From the NCBI RefSeq assembly GCF_017352215.1, contig NZ_CP071444.1:2232001-2296000 (forward strand): a DNA stretch of 64,000 bases, written 5' to 3'. The notes below the pieces were generated by a model. That model saw only the letters and a list, made by a program, of their open reading frames with translations. It had not been told where the DNA came from and made no database searches. Origin of the DNA: Alkalibacter rhizosphaerae. GTDB lineage: Bacteria; Bacillota; Clostridia; Eubacteriales; Alkalibacteraceae. Shown here one piece after another: positions 8,442-18,170 of the stretch (positions within the stretch are counted from its first letter, which is position 1; each line of letters opens with the position of its first letter). A program made the position numbers and the translations under genes.

Positions 8442-8822
8442 ATGAAATTTGAAATCGTACATACGTGCATTCGGATAAAGGATTTGGAAAAATCCCTTAA
8501 ATTTTATCAACACGCATTGGGAATGAAAGAAGTGAAGCGAAAGGACTTTCCGGAAGACGGATTCACCCTGGTGTTCCTGGGAGATGAAAACGGAAATCAT
8601 GAATTGGAGCTGACCTACAATTATGATCGGGATACAGCTTATGAGCTGGGGGATGGATACAGTCATTTAGCCATGGTGGTGGACGACCTGGAAGGGGCCC
8701 ACAGCTTTCATGAAGAAGCAGGCTACCCGGTAACTCCCATCAAAGGATTGTCGGATGGACCACCCAAAATTTATTTTATTACAGATCCCGACGGATATAA
8801 AATAGAGATCATCCGCAAGTAA
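8442..8822 (+). CDS. gloA: Lactoylglutathione lyase / glyoxalase I-like protein
   Basis: This 126-residue vicinal-oxygen-chelate protein isomerises the hemithioacetal of methylglyoxal and a thiol. Metal ligands fit the family: His in VHTCIRIKDL (near residue 5), Glu in HELELTYN (near 56), His in GYSHLAMVV (near 74) and Glu in GYKIEIIRK at the C-terminus. The HTCIRIKDLEKSLKFY start and the FITDPDGYKIE end are characteristic of GloA. Most Clostridia lack glutathione, so the in vivo thiol may differ. It starts behind TTAGGAGGT and appears monocistronic. Confidence 0.88.
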   Translation: MKFEIVHTCIRIKDLEKSLKFYQHALGMKEVKRKDFPEDGFTLVFLGDENGNHELELTYNYDRDTAYELGDGYSHLAMVVDDLEGAHSFHEEAGYPVTPIKGLSDGPPKIYFITDPDGYKIEIIRK

Positions 8823-8845
8823 ACAAAAGTGTTACAAAATCGTCA

Positions 8846-8873
8846 TTGCATTTGGATATCACTTTGTTATAAT
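8846..8873 (+). promoter_or_regulatory. Promoter of the aminotransferase gene
   Basis: TTGCAT (8846-8851) and a perfect TATAAT (8868-8873) are spaced by 16 nt, 34 nt before the chosen start codon. Confidence 0.5.
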
Positions 8874-8907
8874 TATTCAAAATATCAACTGGAAAAGAGT
8901 GAAAGCG

Positions 8908-10125
8908 ATGAATCAAGTTCACAAATCCAAAAAATTGGAAAATGTTTGTTATGATATCCGTGGTCCCGTCATGGAACAAAGCAAGATCATGGAAGCCAAC
9001 GGAGAAAATATCATAAAACTCAACATTGGAAATCCTGCTCCCTTTGATTTGTTTGCGCCAGATGAGATCATTCATGATGTCCGCATCAATTTAAAAGAAG
9101 CGGAAGGCTATTGCGATTCCAAAGGCATTTTCCCTGCTCGCAAAGCCATCATGCAGCACTATCAGAACAAGAATATCATGGATGTGACGCTGGAAGACGT
9201 ATACATCGGCAACGGCGTTAGTGAACTGATCACTACTTCCATGCAGGCCTTGTTGGATGCAGGAGACGAGATCCTGGTACCGGCACCGGATTATCCCTTG
9301 TGGACAGCATCGGTGAATTTGGCTGGTGGAAAGCCGGTTCATTACATTTGTGATGAAGAAGCGGACTGGAATCCGGATATCGAGGATATCAAGTCAAAGA
9401 TCACAGACCGAACCCGGGGGATCGTCATTATAAATCCCAATAATCCCACAGGTGCTGTCTATGAAAAGGAATTTTTGGTTCAGGTGGCCAAACTTGCAGA
9501 AGAAAATGGATTGATCGTCTTTTCCGACGAGATCTATGACAAAATCATTTACGATAACGTACCGCACTATTCCATGGCCAGTTTTGTTCATGATGTGCTC
9601 TGCATCACATTCAACGGATTGTCCAAATCCCATCGGATCGCCGGATTTCGGGTAGGCTGGATGGTGCTGACGGGCAACAAGGATGGTGCCAAGGATTACA
9701 TCGAAGGGTTGAACATGCTGACCAGCATGCGGTTGTGCTCCAATGTACCGGCCCAATATGCCATTCAAACCGCTTTGGGCGGCTACCAGAGCATCAATGA
9801 TCTGATCAAGCCAGGCGGCCGACTTTATATTCAACGGGACTATATATACCAACGATTGAACAGCATCGAAGGGGTCAGCTGCACCAAGCCGAAAGGTGCT
9901 TTCTATTCTTTTCCGAAGCTGGATGTGGAGCGTTTCAATATCACCAATGACATGAAATTTGCATTGGATCTGCTTCGCAGTAAAAAAGTGTTGATCGTTC
10001 AGGGTAGCGGGTTCAACTGGAAAAACCCGGATCATTTCCGTATCGTGTTTTTGCCGGTTATGGAAGAGTTGAGAGACGCCTTGGATCGCCTGGAAGATTT
10101 TTTAAAAGATTACAAGCAATCGTAA
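8908..10125 (+). CDS. Pyridoxal-phosphate aminotransferase, AlaA-like (glutamate-pyruvate)
   Basis: This 405-residue class I/II aminotransferase (fold type I) has the cofactor lysine in NGLSKSHRIAGFRVGWM (about 235-250), a NPNNPTGAVY motif near 173 and a DEIYDKIIYD motif near 208. The SNVPAQYAIQTALGGYQS segment and the lysine context closely match E. coli AlaA-type alanine-synthesising enzymes. Likely reaction: pyruvate plus glutamate gives alanine plus 2-oxoglutarate. A GTG lies in frame at 8899, but ATG 8908 matches the start expected for the family. The gene has its own promoter and terminator. Confidence 0.85.
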   Translation: MNQVHKSKKLENVCYDIRGPVMEQSKIMEANGENIIKLNIGNPAPFDLFAPDEIIHDVRINLKEAEGYCDSKGIFPARKAIMQHYQNKNIMDVTLEDVYIGNGVSELITTSMQALLDAGDEILVPAPDYPLWTASVNLAGGKPVHYICDEEADWNPDIEDIKSKITDRTRGIVIINPNNPTGAVYEKEFLVQVAKLAEENGLIVFSDEIYDKIIYDNVPHYSMASFVHDVLCITFNGLSKSHRIAGFRVGWMVLTGNKDGAKDYIEGLNMLTSMRLCSNVPAQYAIQTALGGYQSINDLIKPGGRLYIQRDYIYQRLNSIEGVSCTKPKGAFYSFPKLDVERFNITNDMKFALDLLRSKKVLIVQGSGFNWKNPDHFRIVFLPVMEELRDALDRLEDFLKDYKQS

Positions 10126-10130
10126 AAAAC

Positions 10131-10157
10131 AAAAAAATGGCCGAAAGGTCATTTTTT
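10131..10157 (+). terminator. Terminator after the aminotransferase gene
   Basis: The AAAAAATGGCC / GGTCATTTTTT stem has a GAAA tetraloop. Its A and T tracts on either side also allow function on the opposite strand. Confidence 0.8.
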
Positions 10158-10229
10158 GCAGGTAAAACATAAGAATATTCTAAATTAATAAAATAAACAA
10201 AAAAATACATCCAATATATGGTAAATCAT

Positions 10230-10257
10230 TTGACCTTTGCGAAAGAAGGAGTATAAT
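10230..10257 (+). promoter_or_regulatory. Promoter of the V-type ATPase operon
   Basis: TTGACC (10230-10235) and TATAAT (10252-10257) are spaced by 16 nt, 44 nt before the first ATPase gene. Confidence 0.65.
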
Positions 10258-10300
10258 GGATTATTAGATTGAAAACATGAACGAGGTGAGGGTGAAGAGC

Positions 10301-10624
10301 ATGAATGAACTAAACTATGTGTTGACTCGGATTTTGGATATGGACAGCCGAGCCGCCCAAGTAAAGGAAGATGCATTCAAGCAGTTGGATCAAATGGAAC
10401 AAGAAACGAAAGGGATCATTGCGGCCCTGGAAGAAACCATGGCGCAACAATTGGAAAAGGAATTAGAATCGTATCGACAGCGAGTGGTGATAAAAGCTCA
10501 GGAACAAAGCCGCAACATTTTGGAAAAAGCAAGAAAAGAAGGAGCGGCTATGGAAGAAGCGTATAGTAAAAACAAAGAATCGCTGGTCCAAAAGGCGATG
10601 CAGCGATTGACGGCAGGGAGTTGA
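10301..10624 (+). CDS. V-type ATPase peripheral-stalk subunit (G/H-like)
   Basis: This 107-residue, almost entirely helical protein is rich in Glu, Lys and Gln, with a heptad-like pattern expected of a coiled coil. Its position as first gene of the operon and its composition fit the small subunit (called G or H) that pairs with subunit E in the peripheral stalk. Sequence identity to any one family member is hard to judge because such coiled coils diverge quickly. ATG 10301 is preferred over ATG 10277 because AGGTGAGGGTG lies just upstream. Subunit C follows 6 nt later. Confidence 0.72.
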   Translation: MNELNYVLTRILDMDSRAAQVKEDAFKQLDQMEQETKGIIAALEETMAQQLEKELESYRQRVVIKAQEQSRNILEKARKEGAAMEEAYSKNKESLVQKAMQRLTAGS

Positions 10625-10630
10625 CGAGTA

Positions 10631-11689
10631 GTGTTGATCAATAACCAAACCGATGCGATTTTTGCAAAAACCAGTGGAATGAAGGCGAATCTTCTGGATG
10701 ACGAAGATTTCAACCAACTGATTCGAAGAGATACGGTTCGGGAGATCTATGACTATTTGCTGGAAAATTCCAATTATGGAGAAGCCTTGGCCAAATTGAA
10801 AGGCCAGAAGATCCACCGGGGTGATGTGGAATTGGCCTTGTACAAAACCAACATTCAATCCAATTTGAAGTTGCTCCACTACCTTGGTGGAGAATACAAG
10901 GTATTTTTAAAGACATTTCTGAGAAAATATGAGATCGAAGACGTGAAACTGGCCATCGAGTCGGTAACAGGTCGGACCAGGATCACGGACTTGGAAAACC
11001 ACATCTTGTCGGATGAAGCCTTTTCCGATTTGGATATGGAGGCCCTGTTCAAAAGGGATACGCTGGAACAGGTCATGGAGCAATTGAAAGGAACGGACTA
11101 TTATCGATTGTTGGAACCATACGCCAACCAAGTGGACTCCAAATTTAGTTTTTACGTGGAGATGATCTTGGATCGCTATTATTTCAGCAACTTGCTCAAA
11201 GCGATGAAAAAGTTGCCGGACAAGGATGCAGGTGAAGCAAGAGAATTGATGCAGCGAAACGTGGACTTATACAATCTGGAATGGATCTACAGGGCTAGAA
11301 AATTTTATGATATTTCTAAAGAAGAAGTGTTGAACTTCACACTGGACGGGGGGAAAAAATTCCCGTACCGGGAGTTGGAGTCGTTGATCTATGACCACAC
11401 ATTTGAAGGAATGATCGAAGTACTCCAGAAAAGTGAGTATGGATTCATGTTCAATCACGATCATGACGTGAATCTATACATGGAAAGAAGAATCGAAAGA
11501 TACATGTATTACAAGAGCAAGTCTTTATACCGGCGTTCCATCCTTGATTTCGGCAAGGTCGTTGCCTTTATTCTGCTCCATGAGTACGAAGTAAAAGACA
11601 TCACCTCCATCATCGAATGCAAAAGGTACAAACTTTCCTCGTCGGAAATCGCAAAATACTTAATACGAAACACGGAGGTGACGGAATAA
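10631..11689 (+). CDS. atpC: V-type ATPase subunit C (d/AC39 family)
   Basis: This 352-residue protein is the funnel-shaped socket that joins the central rotor stalk (subunits D and F) to the membrane ring of K subunits. It shows the family's repeated three-helix units, including LLEPYANQVDSKFSFYVEMILDRYYFSNLL near the middle and a C-terminal EVKDITSIIECKRYKLSSSEI element. Translation starts at GTG 10631, and the stop overlaps the ATG of subunit I by one base. In many bacterial V-ATPase operons subunit C lies after K and E, but here it precedes I. Confidence 0.88.
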   Translation: MLINNQTDAIFAKTSGMKANLLDDEDFNQLIRRDTVREIYDYLLENSNYGEALAKLKGQKIHRGDVELALYKTNIQSNLKLLHYLGGEYKVFLKTFLRKYEIEDVKLAIESVTGRTRITDLENHILSDEAFSDLDMEALFKRDTLEQVMEQLKGTDYYRLLEPYANQVDSKFSFYVEMILDRYYFSNLLKAMKKLPDKDAGEARELMQRNVDLYNLEWIYRARKFYDISKEEVLNFTLDGGKKFPYRELESLIYDHTFEGMIEVLQKSEYGFMFNHDHDVNLYMERRIERYMYYKSKSLYRRSILDFGKVVAFILLHEYEVKDITSIIECKRYKLSSSEIAKYLIRNTEVTE

Positions 11690-13638
11690 TGGCCATTGAA
11701 AAACTGGCAATGATGAACGTGGTTGGAGAAAACAGCTACGTCAACGAATTCATCAAAGAAATACTACTAATGGAAAATGTACAAGTCATCGATGCATACA
11801 CGGAGATCGACAGTTTTCGTTTCACCATCGATGTGACGGAGGAGAACATCAAGGAGATCCTGGGATTTTCTTTTCTGGAATCAGGCATCAATCTGGGACA
11901 GTCTGAGGATTTTACCAGACGGATCAATTTGATCCGAGACGCATATGAAGGCGAATTTACCGTGGATAAAACGGTACTTCAAGGGGACATCGACATGGAT
12001 CAGGTGGTCAACAATGTCTACGACATTTACAATTCCCTGCATAAGCGGCATAAGGTATTAAAACTGTTTCAAGAAGACATCCGCCTGATGGATCAAAGCA
12101 TTCGTGCGTATCGGTACTTAAAAGATGCCGGAGTGACCATGGAAGAAATCAACAACATGCGCTACTTCAACTGCAAGCTGGGAGCACTCAGCAAAGAGAG
12201 CGTACAACGGCTGAAAAGAAACTATGGCAACATCACCGCCGTAGTGGTCCATGTCGGCAGCGAAGAAGACAACGAAGTTTATTTGGTATTGTCTCCAAAA
12301 GATTTGGAAACAGAGACCAATCGACTTCTCAAATCCTTGAACTTCAAAGTAATCGAAGGACTGCGGGATGAGTATTCAAAATCTCCGGAGGAGATCATCC
12401 AGTGGTTGGAAACCAAACGGGCGTCTTTTGCAAAGAAAGCGGACCAACTGGAAAGAGAGATCAACGAAATAAAAGACACACACTGGAATGACAGCAATTA
12501 TGCCTATAACGTTTTTCACCTGTATACAAGAATCGAAGACGTCAAGAAGACCATGGCCTTCAGTGAAGAGAATTTTTATTTTTCCGGATGGATCCCAAAA
12601 AAAATGAAGCATGCCATCAAACAGAGATTGTCAAAGTTTGAAAACATCATCATTCTATTCAATGAGGATTATGGAGATGACCATAATATCAAGCCGCCGA
12701 CCAAGCTGCGAAACACCTGGATGTTCAAACCATTTGAGTTTATGATCAAAATGTACGGCATGCCAAACTACAAGGAGTTGGATCCGACGCCTTTTCTCAG
12801 TATTTCCTACCTGGTGTTTTTCGGATTCATGTTTGGGGACATAGGGCAAGGTTTTGTCCTGTTTCTTCTGGGTTTTATTGCAGGTCAAAAAAAGTTTGTT
12901 TTGGGACATATCATCCAGCGTCTTGGTATCAGTTCCATGATCTTTGGCGTGATCTACGGCAGTATTTTTGGTTTTGAAAACCTGTTGCCGGCATTATGGG
13001 TAAAACCCTTTCATCACATCAACACCATCTTGTTGACCGCCATTGTGGTGGGAGTGGCATTTTTGTTGGTCGCATATTTTTACGGGATGATCAACAGCCT
13101 CAAGGCAAAAAATTACTCTTCTTTTGCGTTGGGTAAGAATGGTGTGACCGGCTTTGTGTTGTATGTCACCCTTTTATTGGTAATACTGGCCGCTTTCACC
13201 GGGCAACGAACGTGGTCCATCATCTTGTTGGCCGTCATCGCCGTTTTGGCAGTGATCCTGCTATTCATGAAGGAGTCTGTATCAAAACTTTTGAACATGA
13301 AGGACGCCAGCGGAGAAGGGCATGAAGATGCCGGCGTGGTGGAACGTGTTTTTGAAATGTTTGAAATATTGCTCAGCATGGTCAGCAACACCCTTTCTTT
13401 TATTCGGGTCGGTGCTTTTGCCCTTAATCACGTTGGTCTGTTTCTTGCGTTTGAATCTCTGGCCAAGTTGGCAGGCAGCGGGGTCGGAAGTGCAATAGTC
13501 TATGTGGTAGGGAATATTTTCATCATAGGCCTGGAGGGTTTGATCGTTGGTATTCAGGTCATGCGGCTGGAATACTACGAATTGTTTGGAAAATATTTTG
13601 AGGGCGGCGGTATTGAATTCAAGCCGGCCAAATTATAA
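11689..13638 (+). CDS. atpI: V-type ATPase subunit I (membrane a-subunit homologue)
   Basis: This 649-residue stator subunit forms the ion half-channels. The N-terminal half (about 1-340) is cytoplasmic and includes a long coiled coil. The C-terminal half has seven or eight membrane spans from about residue 365. The essential arginine is probably Arg573 in LSFIRVGAFALNHVGL, the counterpart of the conserved Arg facing the K-ring carboxylate. ATG 11689 is chosen because it has a GGAGGTGACGG site and is coupled to the subunit C stop, although the frame is open from 11617. A proteolipid gene follows. Confidence 0.92.
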   Translation: MAIEKLAMMNVVGENSYVNEFIKEILLMENVQVIDAYTEIDSFRFTIDVTEENIKEILGFSFLESGINLGQSEDFTRRINLIRDAYEGEFTVDKTVLQGDIDMDQVVNNVYDIYNSLHKRHKVLKLFQEDIRLMDQSIRAYRYLKDAGVTMEEINNMRYFNCKLGALSKESVQRLKRNYGNITAVVVHVGSEEDNEVYLVLSPKDLETETNRLLKSLNFKVIEGLRDEYSKSPEEIIQWLETKRASFAKKADQLEREINEIKDTHWNDSNYAYNVFHLYTRIEDVKKTMAFSEENFYFSGWIPKKMKHAIKQRLSKFENIIILFNEDYGDDHNIKPPTKLRNTWMFKPFEFMIKMYGMPNYKELDPTPFLSISYLVFFGFMFGDIGQGFVLFLLGFIAGQKKFVLGHIIQRLGISSMIFGVIYGSIFGFENLLPALWVKPFHHINTILLTAIVVGVAFLLVAYFYGMINSLKAKNYSSFALGKNGVTGFVLYVTLLLVILAAFTGQRTWSIILLAVIAVLAVILLFMKESVSKLLNMKDASGEGHEDAGVVERVFEMFEILLSMVSNTLSFIRVGAFALNHVGLFLAFESLAKLAGSGVGSAIVYVVGNIFIIGLEGLIVGIQVMRLEYYELFGKYFEGGGIEFKPAKL

Positions 13639-13654
13639 TCAAGGAGGAAATAAA

Positions 13655-14074
13655 ATGTTGAACTTTATTTTGTACAGTGCCATTATCGTTGTATTTATGA
13701 CCATTTCTGCGGGAGTTTTCTATTTGAAGAAAGGCTATGAGCACAACAGCAAGATCCGAAAATTTTTGCACGCAAATCTGACCTTGTTCATTCCCATGAT
13801 GATGGGAGCCATCATCGTGATCATTCCTGGCATCGTACGTGCTGCGGATACCGCCTCGTCTGCTTCCGGACTGGGTTACATGGGTGCGGCACTTTCCACC
13901 GGACTAGCGTGTCTGGGTAGTGGAGTGGCCGTAGGAAACGTTGGATCGGCTGCATTGGGTGCAGTAAGCGAAGATGAAAAAATGTTGGGTAAAACGTTGA
14001 TCTACGTAGGATTGGCGGAAGGCATCGCCATCTACGGGCTGGTCATCTCCATCATGATTTTAGGCGCACTGTAG
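13655..14074 (+). CDS. atpK: V-type ATPase subunit K (proteolipid ring)
   Basis: This 139-residue membrane protein has four hydrophobic segments: about 3-23, 45-66, 73-98 and 108-136. The ion-binding carboxylate is Glu122 in the last one (GLAEGIAIYGLVIS). Aligned by eye with the Enterococcus hirae Na+ ring subunit, the SGIAQG glutamine is replaced by Val (SGVAVG), the Thr after the Glu is Gly, and no TQ pair is seen in segment 2. Canonical sodium ligands therefore appear absent. The start at 13655 follows AAGGAGGAA, and the upstream open frame to 13547 overlaps subunit I. Confidence 0.9.
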   Translation: MLNFILYSAIIVVFMTISAGVFYLKKGYEHNSKIRKFLHANLTLFIPMMMGAIIVIIPGIVRAADTASSASGLGYMGAALSTGLACLGSGVAVGNVGSAALGAVSEDEKMLGKTLIYVGLAEGIAIYGLVISIMILGAL

Positions 14075-14084
14075 GAGATCGGCG

Positions 14085-14381
14085 ATGAAATCCTACTTTA
14101 TCAGCGACAATCGGGATACCTATGTAGGGTTGCGATTAGCAGGAATGGCAGGAGAGTATCTGCAAAATTTGGAAGAGGCTGCCAGCGCATTCAAGCAGGC
14201 GGTAGAACAACCCTATGGAATGCTTTTTATCACGGAAAAAGTGTATAATAAAACGAAAAATCAAGTCATTGCCTATAAGGAACGACATGCACTGCCTCTG
14301 GTTACGGTCATACCGGACCGCCACGGGTATGAAGAGAAGGAAAGCATCACGGATTACATCAAGGATTCCATAGGCTTATGA
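14085..14381 (+). CDS. atpF: V-type ATPase subunit F
   Basis: This 98-residue protein of the central rotor stalk binds subunit D and modulates coupling. The MKSYFISDNRDTYVGLRLAGM start is typical of the family (a short strand, then a receiver-like fold), as is the LLF/MLFITEKVY strand near residue 47. Note that the V-type 'F' is unrelated to F-type AtpF. It starts 11 nt after the proteolipid gene and is followed 14 nt later by subunit E. Confidence 0.88.
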   Translation: MKSYFISDNRDTYVGLRLAGMAGEYLQNLEEAASAFKQAVEQPYGMLFITEKVYNKTKNQVIAYKERHALPLVTVIPDRHGYEEKESITDYIKDSIGL

Positions 14382-14394
14382 CAGGAGGAACGTC

Positions 14395-15012
14395 ATGATT
14401 ACAGTAGAAGACAAAATACGTACCTTTTCCAAGTACGTTTACGAAAAAGAAGTAAAGCAGAAAGATGAAGCGCTGCAAAAGGAAAAAGTGAAACAGGAAC
14501 AAATTCGTGAGGAAGCAAAGTCGCGGATCCTGGGAAAAAACGAGATCCAATTGGCGAAGCAAAAGAAGAAGCTGGATTTGGAAGCCCAGCGAATCATTTC
14601 CAGTGCCAAATCGGAAGCCCGCAACATCAACCATCAAATAAAGGCAGGGATCCAAAAGGACCTGAAAGACTCCATGGAGCAGGCAGTTGTGGCATACATC
14701 CAATCTGCGGAATATGAAGTGTGGATGAAAAAACAGTTGACGGAAGTACTTCTGGATTCCAAGGGTACGAAGGCTGTCGTTGCCTTGATCGCGGATGACA
14801 TTCCCCGTTTTCAATCTTTTTTGAAGGATGGATTCCCCTTGGTCGTAGTTGAGACACTGGATGCAGAGGCCTTGGGAGGCGCATTGGTAGAATTTCCAGA
14901 AGCAGGTACCAGAATGGATTTCACGTTGAAGAGCAAGCTGGAGGAAATGGAGAACGAATCGGGATTGGAATTGAACGAAGTGCTGGATGAGGCGGTGAAG
15001 GCAAATGATTGA
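14395..15012 (+). CDS. atpE: V-type ATPase subunit E (peripheral stalk)
   Basis: This 205-residue protein has a long N-terminal charged helix (about 1-105) and a smaller mixed C-terminal domain that anchors to the top of the catalytic hexamer. The family-typical LGGALVEFPEAGTRMDFTLKSKLEE segment lies near the C-terminus (about 158-182), where V-type E subunits usually read GG...D.T...RL. With the small subunit at 10301 it should form the stator. Its 3' end overlaps subunit A by 8 nt, which implies translational coupling. Confidence 0.85.
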   Translation: MITVEDKIRTFSKYVYEKEVKQKDEALQKEKVKQEQIREEAKSRILGKNEIQLAKQKKKLDLEAQRIISSAKSEARNINHQIKAGIQKDLKDSMEQAVVAYIQSAEYEVWMKKQLTEVLLDSKGTKAVVALIADDIPRFQSFLKDGFPLVVVETLDAEALGGALVEFPEAGTRMDFTLKSKLEEMENESGLELNEVLDEAVKAND

Positions 15013-16771
15013 GGCAGGCAAAATCACCATGATCAACGGACCCGTATTGCGGGGCGACAACATGTCCGGCTTTAAAATGCGGGAGATGGTCATGGTCGGG
15101 ACAAAACGTCTCATCGGTGAAGTCATCATTCTAGAAGGAGAGACCGGCGTCATTCAGGTTTACGAAGAGACGGAAGGACTGCGCCTGGGGGAAGAGATCA
15201 TATCCACTGGGAAGCCATTGTCGGTAAAACTGGGACCCGGCATGATCGGAAATATTTTTGACGGGATCCAACGGCCCTTGATGAAAATCGACGAAATCAA
15301 CAAGGATTTTATTGCGGAGGGGATCGGTTTGATCTCCCTGGATGAAGAAAAAAAATGGTCCACCAAAATTCTGGTAAAACCGGGAATGGAACTTAAGCCT
15401 GGAGACATCTTCGGCGAAGTGGAAGAATCCCAACTGATCACCCATCGGCTGATGGTTCCTCCGGGGATCCGCGGAGAAGTGGAAAGAGTGGAGGAAGACG
15501 GAGAATACACCATTGATGATATTTTGGTCGTGTTGAAAAATGGACCGGACCACCATCAACTCACCATGGTACAGGAATGGCCGGTTCGTACATCCCGCCC
15601 AGTTCAACAGCGTAAGGAGATCGAGACGCTTTTGACGACAGGGCAGCGGGTATTGGATCTGTTTTTCCCTTTGGCCAAGGGTGGAACTTGCGCCATACCC
15701 GGAGGATTCGGTACTGGGAAAACAATGACCCAGCATCAGTTGGCAAAATGGTGCGATGCCGATATCATCATCTACATCGGTTGCGGAGAACGAGGAAACG
15801 AGATGACGGAAGTTTTGGAGGATTTTCCGAAACTCATCGACCCCAAATCCAATCGTCCCTTGATGGAACGGACCGTTCTCATCGCAAACACCTCTAATAT
15901 GCCCGTAGCGGCCAGGGAAGCCAGCATATATACCGGCATCACCATGGCGGAGTACTATCGGGATATGGGCTATGACGTGGCCATTATGGCCGATTCTACC
16001 TCTCGTTGGGCGGAAGCGTTGCGGGAGATCTCCGGACGTCTGGAAGAAATGCCGGCGGAAGAAGGGTACCCAGCTTATTTATCGTCTCGGATCGCGGAAT
16101 TTTACGAGAGGGCCGGGTATGTGGAAACTTTGGGAAATCGGAAAGGTTCCGTTACCATTATCGGAGCGGTCTCTCCCGCAGGTGGAGATTTTAGTGAGCC
16201 AGTAACAGAGAATACGAAACGTTATGTCAACGTATTTTTGGGATTGGACAAGGAACTGGCATATGCAAGACATTATCCAGCCATCAACTGGTTGGAAAGC
16301 TATAGCGGTTACATCAAGGTCTTGGAGGGATGGTACGAAGAAAATTTGGCAGAAGACGCTATCCCATTGCGCAACCGCATGTTGGAATTGCTGTACAAAG
16401 AAAACAAATTGCTGGAGATCGTCATGCTGGTAGGCGAAGACGTTCTGCCTGACGATCAACGGATCATTCTGGAAATATCCAAGATCATCAAGGAAGGTTT
16501 TTTACAGCAGAATGCCTTTAATAAAGAGGACACTTATGTACCTTTGGTAAAACAATATCGGATGCTCAAAATCATGGAGTACTTGTACGAAAAATGCAAG
16601 GCGTCCCTGGCATTGAACATACCCATATCCAAAATCAAAAATCAGGAATTGTTTGATGAGTTGATCAAAATGAAGTACACCATACCCAATGCAGACATGT
16701 CCGGCATTGATGACATTCAAGGTCGAATCGACGCGTACTACGATCAGCTCAACGAAACATACATCAATTAG
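15005..16771 (+). CDS. atpA: V-type ATPase catalytic subunit A
   Basis: This 588-residue subunit hydrolyses or synthesises ATP at the A/B interfaces. The Walker A motif GGFGTGKT spans residues 233-240, with Lys239 and Thr240 contacting phosphate and magnesium. The catalytic Glu lies in GCGERGNEM (near 260). Other landmarks are MADSTSRWAEALREIS (near 328) and the non-homologous insert before the P-loop that sets A subunits apart from F-type beta. Length is normal for the family. Subunit B begins 9 nt downstream. Confidence 0.95.
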   Translation: MIEAGKITMINGPVLRGDNMSGFKMREMVMVGTKRLIGEVIILEGETGVIQVYEETEGLRLGEEIISTGKPLSVKLGPGMIGNIFDGIQRPLMKIDEINKDFIAEGIGLISLDEEKKWSTKILVKPGMELKPGDIFGEVEESQLITHRLMVPPGIRGEVERVEEDGEYTIDDILVVLKNGPDHHQLTMVQEWPVRTSRPVQQRKEIETLLTTGQRVLDLFFPLAKGGTCAIPGGFGTGKTMTQHQLAKWCDADIIIYIGCGERGNEMTEVLEDFPKLIDPKSNRPLMERTVLIANTSNMPVAAREASIYTGITMAEYYRDMGYDVAIMADSTSRWAEALREISGRLEEMPAEEGYPAYLSSRIAEFYERAGYVETLGNRKGSVTIIGAVSPAGGDFSEPVTENTKRYVNVFLGLDKELAYARHYPAINWLESYSGYIKVLEGWYEENLAEDAIPLRNRMLELLYKENKLLEIVMLVGEDVLPDDQRIILEISKIIKEGFLQQNAFNKEDTYVPLVKQYRMLKIMEYLYEKCKASLALNIPISKIKNQELFDELIKMKYTIPNADMSGIDDIQGRIDAYYDQLNETYIN

Positions 16772-16780
16772 GAGGGCGCC

Positions 16781-18166
16781 ATGAAAAAAGAATATTTAAA
16801 AATCGATAAAGTAGTGGGTCCTCTGGTCGAGATCTCCAATGTGGAGGATGTGGCCTACGGAGAAGTCGTGGACATCAAAACCAAAGACGGGGTCGTAAAA
16901 AAAGGAAAAGTCATTCGACTGGACCAGGAAAAGGCAACCATTCAAGTATTTGAAAACACATCCGGTCTTTCAACGGAAAATGCCAGTGTCAAATTTTTGG
17001 ATGAGGCTTTTGAGCTTCCCTTGTCCAAAGATATTCTGGGAAGAGTCTTTGACGGTCTGGGAAGGCCGGCAGACAAGGGAGGCCCCATTTACAGCAGAAA
17101 AAAATACAACATCAATGGACGTGCCATCAATCCGGTTGCGAGACAATACCCCAGGGACTTTATTCAAACCGGTGTTTCCAGCATCGATGGGTTGATGACA
17201 TTGATCCGGGGGCAAAAGCTTCCCATCTTTTCCGGGAACGGGATGACCCACAATGAGTTGGCCGCACAAATCGTACGCCAGGCCAAGCTTGGAGAGGGAT
17301 CCAATGAAGATTTTGCCGTGGTGTTTGCCGCTATCGGCGTCAAGCACGACGATGCGGATTTCTTTCGAAAAAGTTTTGTAGAAGCCAATGCCATGGATCG
17401 GGTGGTCATGTTTATTAACTATGCAGATGACCCGGTGGCGGAGCGGATCAATACGCCCCGATGTGCATTGACAGCTGCAGAGTACCTTGCCTTTGAGGAA
17501 GGCATGCAGATCCTTGTGGTCATGAGCGACATTACCAGTTATTGTGAAGCATTGCGGGAAGTGTCATCCGCCAGGGAAGAAGTACCAAGCAGAAAGGGAT
17601 TTCCGGGTTATCTGTATTCGGATCTGGCATCCCTTTACGAACGAGCTGGCATGTTGAAGGACAATCCGGGTTCCATCACTTTTTTGCCGATCTTGACCAT
17701 GCCCAATGACGATATCACCCATCCCATTCCCGACTTGACAGGGTTTATTACAGAAGGTCAGATCGTATTGGGACGGGACCTGTTTCAAAACAATGTTTAT
17801 CCGCCAGTCAACATATTGCCGTCGCTGTCTCGACTGATGAAAGACGGCATCGGAGAAGGGTACACCAGGGAAGACCATCCGGATTTAGCCAATCAACTCT
17901 TTGCATCCTATTCCAAAGTGCAGGAAGTACGTGCCCTGGCCCAGATCATCGGAGAAGACGACCTGACGGAAAGCGACCAGCAGTACATGAAATTCGGGAA
18001 AGAATTTGAAGAGGAATTCATCGCCCAAGGGTTTGAGGAGAATCGAAACATGGAAGAAACCTTGGATCTGGGATGGCGAATTCTACGATCCTTGCCGGAA
18101 AATGAATTGACCCGACTGGATCAAAAATGGATCGACACATATCTAAAACGAAACGATAGCAGGTGA
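16781..18166 (+). CDS. atpB: V-type ATPase regulatory subunit B
   Basis: This 461-residue subunit alternates with A in the head. In place of a Walker A motif it has the degenerate [19 protein letters not shown] sequence (about 146-164), which marks the non-catalytic subunit. It also contains [35 protein letters not shown], the usual B-subunit signature, and [17 protein letters not shown] near residue 312. A GTG-started subunit D follows with a 4-nt gap. Confidence 0.95.
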   Translation: MKKEYLKIDKVVGPLVEISNVEDVAYGEVVDIKTKDGVVKKGKVIRLDQEKATIQVFENTSGLSTENASVKFLDEAFELPLSKDILGRVFDGLGRPADKGGPIYSRKKYNINGRAINPVARQYPRDFIQTGVSSIDGLMTLIRGQKLPIFSGNGMTHNELAAQIVRQAKLGEGSNEDFAVVFAAIGVKHDDADFFRKSFVEANAMDRVVMFINYADDPVAERINTPRCALTAAEYLAFEEGMQILVVMSDITSYCEALREVSSAREEVPSRKGFPGYLYSDLASLYERAGMLKDNPGSITFLPILTMPNDDITHPIPDLTGFITEGQIVLGRDLFQNNVYPPVNILPSLSRLMKDGIGEGYTREDHPDLANQLFASYSKVQEVRALAQIIGEDDLTESDQQYMKFGKEFEEEFIAQGFEENRNMEETLDLGWRILRSLPENELTRLDQKWIDTYLKRNDSR

Positions 18167-18170
18167 TCTT

